A stretch of 64,000 nucleotides of DNA. It comes from Sporomusa acidovorans (GTDB taxonomy: Bacteria > Bacillota > Negativicutes > Sporomusales > Sporomusaceae). The DNA lies in contig NZ_FNAM01000027.1 of the NCBI RefSeq assembly GCF_900101845.1, forward strand, positions 17,486 through 81,485, given 5' to 3'. Positions 7,666-15,655 of this stretch are shown here, one piece after another. The stretch's first letter is position 1. Each line of letters opens with the position of its first letter. The position numbers and the translations under genes were made by a program. The notes under the pieces were generated by a model, which was given only the letters and a program-made list of their open reading frames with translations, searched no databases and was not told the DNA's origin.

Positions 7666-8550
7666 TCATTCTAAAGGAGGAACTACCTCTTCAAAAACAA
7701 TCTCTGTATTCTCTCCACATTCTTCACATTTTAAAATTAATTTTTTCACATACCCATCTTCACCCAAGTCATCATTAATAATCTTCAGTTTTTTGCTTTT
7801 ACAGACCCTACACTTACACTGAGCAATTGGGTCGGAAACTTTCTGTCTTATGTTTTCGTAGATACCTACTAACGATGTACAAAGAGTAACACATGTTGAT
7901 GCTTCATAGAATGTTGAATTGCTCGAATGGGTGATTTTACATGCATAATCCCAGGTAGCTTCCGTAACTTTCTTTATGATACTTCTATAGTCTCCATTAT
8001 CTGATCCATCCAAGCAGAATTGAAGAAACAGCTCTGCCTTTTTCTTAAAATTTGATGCTTGCGGCTGCTCTTTATCACTTGCCATTTCTTCAAAATAGAC
8101 AGAATTTCCTAACTCAATTAGTATTTCTCTACACTGCACCCCAATTGCTTGAAAATCTTCAATTTCTACTGCAGTATCTATTGATGAGGCAATAATCTTG
8201 AGTTTCCTAAATAATTGCGGAGCAATATCACAGCCTAAAGTTATTGCCTCTATAAATTCCTCCGGTTTGTATTCAGAAGAAGCATTCATCCTATCCATTA
8301 ATCCCATATGAAAAGAGTAAACCTCATCAGCAGAAAAATAATAGGCTTCTTGAGGGTATAAATTCATTGGAACAGAGTCTCCTTCGACGACCCACCAAGC
8401 TCCTTCTGTATCAGTTTTAACATTCCAAACTCGTACTTCTACGCCTAAATCGTTAAATTCATGCTCCGGTTTTGCACTCACAACCTTACATTTATTTTGA
8501 CTTTGCCATTCAACATATTTAGAAACTTCCTCCAAGGTTCTGTTAGCCAT
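7666..8550 (-). CDS. Hypothetical protein with C-terminal zinc-ribbon-like motif
   Basis: About 294 aa, not recognised. The last 50 residues hold paired cysteines, CKCRVCKSKK and LKCEECGEN, about 25 residues apart, as in a zinc ribbon. The N-terminal 90 residues (VRVWNVKTDTEGAWWVVEGD) look like a small beta domain and the middle is helical. The start is placed at ATG 8550 because GAGGAG lies eight bases upstream; reading from 8571 would put that ribosome binding site inside the gene. It is the first gene after the rlmH terminator, at the edge of the accessory block. A nucleic-acid-related role is only suggested. Confidence 0.6.
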   Translation of the reverse strand: MANRTLEEVSKYVEWQSQNKCKVVSAKPEHEFNDLGVEVRVWNVKTDTEGAWWVVEGDSVPMNLYPQEAYYFSADEVYSFHMGLMDRMNASSEYKPEEFIEAITLGCDIAPQLFRKLKIIASSIDTAVEIEDFQAIGVQCREILIELGNSVYFEEMASDKEQPQASNFKKKAELFLQFCLDGSDNGDYRSIIKKVTEATWDYACKITHSSNSTFYEASTCVTLCTSLVGIYENIRQKVSDPIAQCKCRVCKSKKLKIINDDLGEDGYVKKLILKCEECGENTEIVFEEVVPPLE

Positions 8551-8750
8551 TATTTTTAACTCCTCGTTCATATTAAGATAAGTCGGTAATGTTCTCTAAA
8601 CCATATGTTTCCCTCAAAGCGTATAAATCCCTTCCGATTTTCAAGCCCTGCACCATTTCACCGTGCTATTTTCTCTCCAAAAAGGTAACCGCTTACTGAA
8701 TCAATTTCGAGGGCAATCAGGGCAGTTCACCTTTTTCACTAAAAACGCAC
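8551..8750. other. Junction between accessory block and rlmH
   Basis: About 200 bp without a gene. It contains a lone copy of the 15-mer GAGGGCAATCAGGGC (8709-8723), identical to one arm of the repeat at 4883-4923, and a 12-base TCAAGCCCTGCA at 8641-8652 that recurs inside the rlmH terminator (8762-8773). The promoter of the zinc-ribbon gene must also be here. No attachment-site duplication can be shown because the far end of the block is outside the window. Confidence 0.4.
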
Positions 8751-8791
8751 AAAAAAAGCCCTCAAGCCCTGCAGAAACAGGACTTGAGGGC
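8751..8791 (-). terminator. Rho-independent terminator of walJ-htrA-rlmH
   Basis: Stem GCCCTCAAG/CTTGAGGGC extended by CCTG/CAGG with one mismatch, followed on the minus strand by seven T. It starts 15 bases after the rlmH stop. It marks the last clearly chromosomal feature before the accessory genes. Confidence 0.85.
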
Positions 8792-8805
8792 AAAAACCAG
8801 CACCG

Positions 8806-9285
8806 TTACCAGTGGTACGGTTCTCCCCGGCTAATCTTAAATGCGCGGTACACCTGCTCTACCAAAAGCAGCCGTATCATCTGATGGGTGAACGTCATTT
8901 TTGAGAAGGAAAGTCTTTCCTTAGCTGCCCTCACTACTTCAGCGGACAGTCCGAAAGCCCCGCCGATGATAAAGGTTATATCGCTTTGGCCGCTGAGGGC
9001 CAGACTGTCAAACTTGGCGGCCAATTGTTCCGAAGATAGCGCCTGGCCGGCGACATCGAGCACAATGAGATAGCTTCCCGTCCGCACGGCTTTTAAAAGG
9101 CGCTCACCCTCACGGGTGAGCGCTTGTGCTTTTTCTGCCGGTGACGGATTGTCCGGCATACGTTCTTCCGCAAGTTCGCTAATGTCCAGCTTGCAGTAAG
9201 GCGTAAGCCTCTTTAAAAATTCCTGAATACCGGCAGCTAAATACTTTTCTTTAATTTTCCCTATGGCAACAATTGTTATTTTCAT
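8806..9285 (-). CDS. rlmH: 23S rRNA (pseudouridine1915-N3)-methyltransferase
   Basis: 159 aa, the usual length. A SPOUT-fold enzyme that uses S-adenosylmethionine to methylate pseudouridine 1915 in 23S rRNA helix 69. MKITIVAIGKIKEKY opens the protein. The SAM-binding knot carries FIIGGAFGLS, and the C-terminus ends GEPYHW, close to the conserved family ending. Only two bases separate it from the htrA stop and it lacks its own clear ribosome binding site, so translation is coupled to htrA. The walJ-htrA-rlmH order is conserved in Firmicutes. The 3' end of rlmH is the known integration site of staphylococcal SCC elements, which makes the adjoining accessory block notable. Confidence 0.95.
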   Translation of the reverse strand: MKITIVAIGKIKEKYLAAGIQEFLKRLTPYCKLDISELAEERMPDNPSPAEKAQALTREGERLLKAVRTGSYLIVLDVAGQALSSEQLAAKFDSLALSGQSDITFIIGGAFGLSAEVVRAAKERLSFSKMTFTHQMIRLLLVEQVYRAFKISRGEPYHW

Positions 9286-9287
9286 CG

Positions 9288-10406
9288 TTATTGTTCAGGC
9301 ATTTCTTCCAGCAATACTGTGATGGTCGAGTTTTGCCCATTGCGTTTTATGACCACTTCTACTTTGCTGCCTACCTGCTGGCTGTCAAGTACGGCTCTAA
9401 GTTCAGCCACGCTATTGGTTTCAGCACCGGCGACTTTGAGAATGACATCCCCTTCACTAATGCCGGCCTTGCTGGCCGGACCGGAAGGAGATACTTTAGC
9501 CACATAAACCCCCTTGTCCAGTTTAAGTTCATAGCCGTATTTCGCGGCGGAGGCCTGGTCTAAAGCGCCTACTCCCAGATAGGCCCTGACCACCCGGCCT
9601 TTATCAATCAGGGATTGCAGTATCGGGCGGGCACTGTTGATAGGAATGGCAAAACCGATTCCTTCTACACCTGACAGGGAAATTTTCGCGCTGTTAATCC
9701 CGACAACCACCCCGTCGGCATTAACAAGGGCCCCGCCGGAATTGCCGGGGTTAATGGCAGCATCGGTCTGGATGAGTTTGAAACGACGCTCGCCGATATC
9801 AAGCGACCGGTTTAAAGCACTGATTACACCGGCGGTGACACTGCCTTTGAATTCAAGGCCAAGCGGGTTACCGATCGCAATAGCCGGTTCTCCCACCATA
9901 AGCGAATCCGAATCGCCGAGCGTAGCTACCGGCAGATTATCGGCCTCCACTTTTACAACAGCTAAATCTGTAGCCTGGTCGACACCAATCACTTTACCGT
10001 CCACGGTACGGCCATCCGACAAGGATACGGATATTTCCTGCGCATCCTGCACAACATGATAATTAGTCGCTATGTATCCTTGCGCGTCAAAGATAACGCC
10101 TGAGCCTGTTCCTTGTTCGACCAGTACTTTGCGGTTGCTAAAAAAGTCGCGGGCCAGTCCTTTGTTGGTAATCCCGACAACAGCCGGTCCAACCGACTGT
10201 GCCGCCCGGACAATGGCTGTATTGCGGGCTTCCGAAACCTGTGCCTGAACAGTAGGCGGCTGCAGCGCTTTAAAGGGCGATTCTGTGTTTGGCTTCTGAG
10301 ATTTATCCATAACTTTGCCGGCACATCCCAGCACCAGGGTAGCGCCAACAATCATACTAATTAATGATATAACAATATAGGGTGTCAGCTTTTTGAACCA
10401 TTTCAT
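9288..10406 (-). CDS. htrA: HtrA/DegP-like membrane-anchored serine protease
   Basis: About 372 aa. It has an N-terminal hydrophobic anchor (YIVISLISMIVGATLVLGC; the Cys could be a weak lipobox) and then a trypsin-like domain. The catalytic triad is in ATNYHVV (His), ATDLAVV (Asp) and NPGNSGGAL (Ser). A C-terminal PDZ domain includes LGVGAL and AGISEGDVILKV. It degrades or refolds damaged envelope proteins. The start is ATG 10406 with AGGAGG nine bases upstream; the reading from 10433 would overlap walJ. It lies 11 bp after walJ in the same operon. Confidence 0.93.
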   Translation of the reverse strand: MKWFKKLTPYIVISLISMIVGATLVLGCAGKVMDKSQKPNTESPFKALQPPTVQAQVSEARNTAIVRAAQSVGPAVVGITNKGLARDFFSNRKVLVEQGTGSGVIFDAQGYIATNYHVVQDAQEISVSLSDGRTVDGKVIGVDQATDLAVVKVEADNLPVATLGDSDSLMVGEPAIAIGNPLGLEFKGSVTAGVISALNRSLDIGERRFKLIQTDAAINPGNSGGALVNADGVVVGINSAKISLSGVEGIGFAIPINSARPILQSLIDKGRVVRAYLGVGALDQASAAKYGYELKLDKGVYVAKVSPSGPASKAGISEGDVILKVAGAETNSVAELRAVLDSQQVGSKVEVVIKRNGQNSTITVLLEEMPEQ

Positions 10407-10417
10407 ATGATCGCCTC

Positions 10418-11200
10418 CTATTGGTGTTTGCAAATTCCTGATATTTGCTCAGGATAGGTAAGATGCAAGGTAATGTCTTGATTCACCTTACAGCCTTCTT
10501 GGGTTATAATATCGGCAACCGTTTTTTCCGCCAGTTCGGGCCGGTTATTTTCCTGGCTCATATGTGCCAGAAATACATCGGTGTGCTGCTTGCGGTTCAG
10601 TCGCGCCAGTGTCCAGCCGGCATCGGTATTCGCCAAATGCCCGCGGTTGCTCATAATTCGTTTTTTCAGAGGCCAGGGGTAACTGCCGTTTTTCAGCATA
10701 TCAACGTCATGATTTGACTCTAACACCAACACGTCGGAAAAGGCTAATGCTTCTTTGACTGTCGGCGTTACAAACCCGAGGTCGGTCGCTATCCCTACTT
10801 TGGTACTGCCTGCATATAGACGAAACCCGACAGGATCGGCCGCGTCATGGGAAATACCGAAGGGTTCAATTTTTACCTTGCCGATATCCAGACTGTCGAC
10901 AAGCGTCAGGCAGCATTCATCCGGCAATACATGGCGGCAATACATGGATTGCCAGGTATCCGGCCGGGCGTATGCGGGCAGATGATATTTTTTGAGCAGT
11001 GTCGTCAGCCCGCTGACATGATCGCGATGTTCATGGGTGATGAGTACACCGTCAAGATCTTCAATATTGGTTCCGAGTTTAGCAAGGGACTGCTTGATGC
11101 GTCGTGTACTAATACCGGCATCCACCAATAATTTGGTGTTTTCCATTTCCACAAATATAGCATTTCCGGTACTGCCACTGGCTAAAACATGAATTTGCAT
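10418..11200 (-). CDS. walJ: WalJ/YycJ metallo-beta-lactamase-fold hydrolase
   Basis: 260 aa. The metallo-beta-lactamase fold is shown by ITHEHRDHVSGL (HxHxDH), by the later metal ligands around ISHDAAD, and by FLAHMSQENN. The family is a two-metal, probably nuclease-type hydrolase that accompanies the walRK cell-wall regulon in Firmicutes; its substrate is uncertain. The gene starts the walJ-htrA-rlmH unit. No walRK or yycHI lies upstream here, since the next gene is a phosphomannomutase. A sigma-H-type promoter sequence is seen 43 bp upstream. Confidence 0.9.
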   Translation of the reverse strand: MQIHVLASGSTGNAIFVEMENTKLLVDAGISTRRIKQSLAKLGTNIEDLDGVLITHEHRDHVSGLTTLLKKYHLPAYARPDTWQSMYCRHVLPDECCLTLVDSLDIGKVKIEPFGISHDAADPVGFRLYAGSTKVGIATDLGFVTPTVKEALAFSDVLVLESNHDVDMLKNGSYPWPLKKRIMSNRGHLANTDAGWTLARLNRKQHTDVFLAHMSQENNRPELAEKTVADIITQEGCKVNQDITLHLTYPEQISGICKHQ

Positions 11201-11242
11201 AATTACCTCTTTGATTAACTATCTTATTGAAATTAGCAATAT

Positions 11243-11270
11243 ATTCGACCCGGCAGCCAACAAATCCTTT
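11243..11270 (-). promoter_or_regulatory. Candidate sigma-H promoter of walJ operon
   Basis: On the minus strand, AAAGGATTT, twelve bases, then GTCGAAT match the Bacillus SigH consensus RnAGGAwWW-N11/12-RnnGAAT at every defined position. The predicted start would leave a leader of about 36 bases before walJ. It is a sequence match only. Confidence 0.4.
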
Positions 11271-11357
11271 TTCCCTAAATAAATTATGAACTTACTCCGA
11301 AAAAATCTACTTTGCCCGGTAATTAATCGAAGTTATCAATTAATATGTCCATGTCCG

Positions 11358-12707
11358 TTAGCTGCACTCTGCCGGCAGTTTGGCTGTGACCGCTTCCCGC
11401 AGTGCCGCCGGCAGTGCCGCCAATAAAGTTGCGGTAATCTCCCTTAGCCTTATACTGGTTTTCGCTTCAAACCGCAAGGTAAACAAGGGTTCCGTCACCG
11501 AGGCACGAATCATCCCCCAGCCATCATCAAACTCAATGCGTACTCCATCGATCCGGTTAGGCTTATAAGCGGCCAGTTTCGCCGCCACCTGATGAAGAAT
11601 GGATTCCTTATCAGAACCTGTATAGGTAACGCGGATGTCCGGTGTCAGCAAATAGTTGGGAATGGCGTCTACCTGCGCGGCCAGACTGCCTTGTTTAGCT
11701 ACTAATTCACATATTTTAAGCCCGGAAAACATACCATCGTCATATCCCAGTTCGCGGAAAAAAAAGTGGCCGCTGATTTCACCGGCAAACAATGCCTGTT
11801 CCTGAATAAAGGCAGTTTTGCTAAAAGTGTGGCCGGCGCGGGCCATAATGGGACGTCCGCCTGCTTTTGCCACCTCTTCCGGTACAACCATGGAACACTT
11901 GGCATCATAGATAATCGTACCCGGCCCGGCGGCAAGATACTGCCTGGCGATTAACACCATGATATCATCGTTATCAAGTGGACGCCCTGCTTCGTCAACA
12001 ACGCCCACCCTGTCACCGTCACCGTCAAAGCCAATTCCCAGCGCCGCCCCTTCTGCCCGCACCACAGCACCGAGCGCAGCGAGGTTTTCCGGCAAAGCAG
12101 GATTGGGGGGCCGCTGCGGAAAACGTCCATCCGGCGTACAATTCAGTTCGACAACTTCATAACCCAGCCGCTTGAACAATGGGGGCGCAATGGTGGCGGT
12201 TGCACCGCTGCCGGCATCAAGCACAATTTTCAAATTCCCTGTATTGGCTTTGCCGGCCGTATACTCCAGATACTTCTCGATAACCGGCAACTGCGTGAGC
12301 TTGCCGTCACCGTGAGTCCGGGCATTTTGTTCAACCAATAGCCCAATATGAGCAATTTGTTCTTCGCTGACCGGTTTAGAACCAAGCACAAGCTTAAAAC
12401 CGTTATACTGGGCAGGATTATGCGAAGCGGTTACCATAACTCCGCCGGTTGCACCGGCAGTCTGTAACGCATAGTAAAATACGGGAGTAGCTACTGTCCC
12501 GATATCAAGTACCTGGCAGCCGGACTCCACTAGCCCGTCAATCATCATTTTTTGCAAGGCCGGCGTAGATAAGCGTACATCCCCGCCTACCACGACCTGT
12601 TGTCCGGTAAGGATAACCCCGATGGCCAACGCAATTCGCCTGACCAAATCGTCGGTTAAGTCCCTGCCTGCCACACCGCGAATATCACACGCTTTGAAAA
12701 TGCTCAT
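11358..12707 (-). CDS. Phosphomannomutase/phosphoglucomutase
   Basis: 449 aa, alpha-D-phosphohexomutase superfamily. The phosphoserine loop is VTASHNPAQYNGFK, the metal loop GFDGDGDRVG, and the sugar-binding loop GEISGHFFF. These fit the ManB/AlgC-type bifunctional enzymes that interconvert hexose 6-phosphates and 1-phosphates for nucleotide-sugar, LPS or exopolysaccharide synthesis in the cytoplasm. The GEISGH loop is the usual mark of phosphomannomutase/phosphoglucomutase rather than GlmM. It is a single gene flanked by a 157-bp gap towards walJ and a 228-bp gap with a terminator towards the hydrogenase genes. Confidence 0.9.
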   Translation of the reverse strand: MSIFKACDIRGVAGRDLTDDLVRRIALAIGVILTGQQVVVGGDVRLSTPALQKMMIDGLVESGCQVLDIGTVATPVFYYALQTAGATGGVMVTASHNPAQYNGFKLVLGSKPVSEEQIAHIGLLVEQNARTHGDGKLTQLPVIEKYLEYTAGKANTGNLKIVLDAGSGATATIAPPLFKRLGYEVVELNCTPDGRFPQRPPNPALPENLAALGAVVRAEGAALGIGFDGDGDRVGVVDEAGRPLDNDDIMVLIARQYLAAGPGTIIYDAKCSMVVPEEVAKAGGRPIMARAGHTFSKTAFIQEQALFAGEISGHFFFRELGYDDGMFSGLKICELVAKQGSLAAQVDAIPNYLLTPDIRVTYTGSDKESILHQVAAKLAAYKPNRIDGVRIEFDDGWGMIRASVTEPLFTLRFEAKTSIRLREITATLLAALPAALREAVTAKLPAECS

Positions 12708-12821
12708 GCCTTTCTCCTCTCTGGCTTAGAAAACCCGGCTACCCGCTGAACCTTTAGCACAGTGCCAGCCGACGGTTGCACTTATGTTAACAGAAGTCAA
12801 TAATAAGTTCTGTTTGACTAA

Positions 12822-12853
12822 CTAAAAGACTTGGCTATAGCCAAGTCTTTTAG
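12822..12853. terminator. Terminator between hydrogenase genes and phosphomannomutase
   Basis: Perfect 14-bp stem CTAAAAGACTTGGC/GCCAAGTCTTTTAG with the loop TATA. The A/T-rich base of the stem serves as the U-tract on both strands. It lies 83 bp past the hydrogenase large-subunit stop and is the only such structure in the 228-bp gap. Confidence 0.7.
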
Positions 12854-12935
12854 TACTAGTCATTATTGTATCACTCCCGTAGGCCGGCTTCAACCGTTCT
12901 CTGTTCGCCGCGAAAAATAATAATTCATTTTATGG

Positions 12936-14321
12936 CTATTGTATTACCGGACACTCCACCAGGTGCACAGCGCAGGTAAAGCAGGGGTCAAAAGACCGGA
13001 TCACCCGTCCGGCTTCAACCAAATTGGCGCCATCCGCTACCGGCGTGCCGATAAGCGCCTGTTCGACCGGCCCGCGCATTCCCTTGCTGTCACGCGGCGA
13101 AAAATTCCAGGTTGTCGGCGTAATAATCTGGTAATGAGTCACTTTATTATGCCGGTATTCCAACCAGTGCCCCAATGCCCCCCGCATAGCGTCAGTCAAG
13201 CCCACGCCACTTCCGCTGTCAAGCGGTGTAAACGGCTGGCAGGTGGGTGAATTGGGCACAATTTCATTCAGCCAGCCTTGAGTCAGGCGGCATATCTTTA
13301 ATGTTTCTTCTGCCCTGGCAGCCAGACGGTCCATAACCGAAATTCCCCGGCGATAACCGCCATTAATAAACCCCCGCGCCAACGGCCCGCTCTCCACCGG
13401 CATATCATGATACCTAGGCGCCTTGACCCACGAATAAGCCTCCGCCTTGTCCCGGTCGGGGATAGTGCGTCCTTCCTGGGGGATTCGGCTTTCCTGATCA
13501 TCAGTATACCAGCTATAGCGAATTTCCTCCGTAATCAAATTGGCGTCAAGTGCCTCCAATCCCTGCTTCATGATCAAGCCGGCTTTGAAAGCGCGTTCGC
13601 CTGTTACCGGTGCGGGAAACATGCCATAGGACATAAAATTGCCGTAGCCGCCCCCTATGGAGTAGTAATCTTTATAGTAATCAGCAATAACCCGGATATC
13701 ATATAGAAAAAAGTTTTCTACCCACTCCGCCAATTCCTGCAGAATGGCGCTATAGGCCATTAGCCGCTCGCTTGACGCCTGCTCGGTAACGCCGGTAGGC
13801 ATAATAGTCTGCTGATGCGGCGCCTTGGCGCCAAATACAGCCATAGCCTCATGCGCCCGCATAGCCATTACTGTACCTTCCTTGGCATGCTGCAAAAGTT
13901 CGGCGTTTAGTTTAGGCGGCAGGCGGAAATCCGCCTGCATTCCGGGCAAGTAAGGAGGCATGTCCGGCCCTTTGACATAGTCATACAATACAAGCAGATA
14001 AAAATGCCGCAAATGATTTTGAATGATATCCGCGGCAAAGATTAAGTTCGTTAACTGCTGGCCGGTTGGAGTTGGTGCAACACCAAAGGCTTGCTGCTGC
14101 GCCATAGCGGCGGCGACGGCATGAGCACCTGAGCAAATTCCGCAGATCCGCTGAGTAAACAGCGCAGCATCTTTCGGGTCGCGACCGACTAACATATTTT
14201 CAAATCCCCGGAACAAATGCCCGCCCAGCCAAGCATCTACAATCCTGCCGTTTTGCACCTCAACCTCAACTTTAAGCGGCTCATGGACACGTGTTACGGG
14301 AAAAACGGTCTGCCTGGCCAT
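12936..14321 (-). CDS. [NiFe] hydrogenase large subunit
   Basis: About 461 aa. It carries the catalytic Ni-Fe site: N-terminal RICGICSGAH and C-terminal DPCFTCAVH supply the four cysteines. Enzymes of this group oxidise H2 outside the membrane. Large subunits are matured by cleavage after the His of DPCxxCxxH; here that leaves an unusually short 8-residue tail, LVECPVIQ. The start ATG 14321 follows AGGAGGTGATC and overlaps the small-subunit stop, so the two are coupled. No cytochrome b (HyaC), endopeptidase or hyp genes follow, so these must be encoded elsewhere. It corresponds to HyaB/HybC/HupL-type subunits. Confidence 0.95.
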   Translation of the reverse strand: MARQTVFPVTRVHEPLKVEVEVQNGRIVDAWLGGHLFRGFENMLVGRDPKDAALFTQRICGICSGAHAVAAAMAQQQAFGVAPTPTGQQLTNLIFAADIIQNHLRHFYLLVLYDYVKGPDMPPYLPGMQADFRLPPKLNAELLQHAKEGTVMAMRAHEAMAVFGAKAPHQQTIMPTGVTEQASSERLMAYSAILQELAEWVENFFLYDIRVIADYYKDYYSIGGGYGNFMSYGMFPAPVTGERAFKAGLIMKQGLEALDANLITEEIRYSWYTDDQESRIPQEGRTIPDRDKAEAYSWVKAPRYHDMPVESGPLARGFINGGYRRGISVMDRLAARAEETLKICRLTQGWLNEIVPNSPTCQPFTPLDSGSGVGLTDAMRGALGHWLEYRHNKVTHYQIITPTTWNFSPRDSKGMRGPVEQALIGTPVADGANLVEAGRVIRSFDPCFTCAVHLVECPVIQ

Positions 14322-14326
14322 GCTGA

Positions 14327-15562
14327 TCACCTCCTGTGTTTTTGCCCCGGGCGAAAAAAGTCAACGACTTTCTGGCGCAGTGTTCTGGGCAGCCTGCGTT
14401 TAACCTTACTGCGTTCCAGGCTTTTACTTTCGCTAATCAGTGCATTTTGCTGCCGAATAAGGTCATCCAGTTCCTGTTTAAGCTGTTCCAGATTTTCCGG
14501 GGGATCAGGCTCAGTGGGCTTCGTACCGTCGAGCCAGTGTTTCCCCACCCGCTTGGCAACAACACTGGTAGCAAGATACGCGCCGACTGCCGCCGTTCCC
14601 AAACCAGCCGCAGCCGCACCGAATTTTTTAATATTGACGGCGCCCAATGGCGTTTGCAGATCAGGTAAATGCTGATAAAACGGCATCGTATTATCAGGGA
14701 ACCCCGGATTGGCACAGCCGATACACGGCGCGCCGGCTCTTACCGGCCAGTTAACATAATGATTCCACTGTCGTTTAGGGCAATCGGCATGGGTAATTGG
14801 TCCTTTACAGCCAACCCGAAACAAGCAACCGCTTTCACCGGGAAACGAGGCAAAAATTCCATCTTCAAACTGCTGGCGGCGCTGGCATAAATCATGGATG
14901 GTTTGACCAAAGAACATTTTAGGCCGGTTATAACTATCAAGCTCCGGTAAGCCGTACATAATGAGATGACTGAATGTACCTGTCATCCAGTCCGGGTTGG
15001 CAGGACAACCGGGAATATTAATGACAGGCTGTTTGATCACTTCCCATACTCCCTTGGCTCCTCCCGGGTTGGGATAGGCCGCCGCGGGACCGCCAAAGCA
15101 GGCACAGGTTCCGACAGCAATAATCTGTTTGGCTTTAGGAGCAAACTCCTGCAGCGCTGCCAGTCCTGTCACCATTTGATTGTCCCGCTCAAAAATATGA
15201 TTATAGCGTCCGTTATCGGCAGTCATAACAGACCCCTCAATAACCAGCCAGAACTTGCCGGCTTCCTTTTCCACAGTATCCATTAACGCCTGCACAGCTT
15301 CCGAACCTTGTGCAACATTAAGCAGCCAGTTATACCGCATATCGATCATATCGGTAAGCACCTGATGAAAGTTGGGATTCACCGCATTTTCAAAAGAAAT
15401 GGAATTGCCGGTGCAAGATCCAAGCTCCAGCCAAATAACCGGCGGTTTAGTCAGTTTGCCTTCAGCAAAAACCTCACGCATTATGGGTATGAGGCAGTCG
15501 GTTAAACTAACGCTCGCTATTGTGGCAGTACATAGTTTGAGAAATTCTCGCCGGGTGAGCAT
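14327..15562 (-). CDS. [NiFe] hydrogenase small subunit with Tat signal
   Basis: About 411 aa. MLTRREFLKL is a Tat signal for export of the folded dimer. Fe-S ligands are seen as SCTGN, GTCACFGG, GCPANPD, IHDLC, GCLFRVGC, HADCPKRQWN and CIGCANPG. The motif is CTGN, not the CTGC of the Desulfovibrio enzyme, so one proximal-cluster cysteine is Asn. A membrane helix (AAAAGLGTAAVGAYLATSVV) follows the hydrogenase domain. After it comes an extra tail of about 70 residues with a Leu/Gln/Glu-rich, coiled-coil-like segment and a very basic end. The start ATG 15562 is fixed by GGGGGGAG. It is HyaA/HybO/HupS-type. Confidence 0.95.
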   Translation of the reverse strand: MLTRREFLKLCTATIASVSLTDCLIPIMREVFAEGKLTKPPVIWLELGSCTGNSISFENAVNPNFHQVLTDMIDMRYNWLLNVAQGSEAVQALMDTVEKEAGKFWLVIEGSVMTADNGRYNHIFERDNQMVTGLAALQEFAPKAKQIIAVGTCACFGGPAAAYPNPGGAKGVWEVIKQPVINIPGCPANPDWMTGTFSHLIMYGLPELDSYNRPKMFFGQTIHDLCQRRQQFEDGIFASFPGESGCLFRVGCKGPITHADCPKRQWNHYVNWPVRAGAPCIGCANPGFPDNTMPFYQHLPDLQTPLGAVNIKKFGAAAAGLGTAAVGAYLATSVVAKRVGKHWLDGTKPTEPDPPENLEQLKQELDDLIRQQNALISESKSLERSKVKRRLPRTLRQKVVDFFRPGQKHRR

Positions 15563-15655
15563 TGACTCCCCCCTTATAGGCAATATTACCGCAATGTTAA
15601 TTTTCCCAAGATTGGTCAATCTATGTAAAAAAGGGCACGCCGGCAAGCGTATCCC

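Noticed and set aside
8641..8773. 12-base direct repeat TCAAGCCCTGCA as an attachment-site pair
   Set aside because: One copy is an arm of the rlmH terminator and the copies are only 110 bp apart, so they do not bracket the accessory block.
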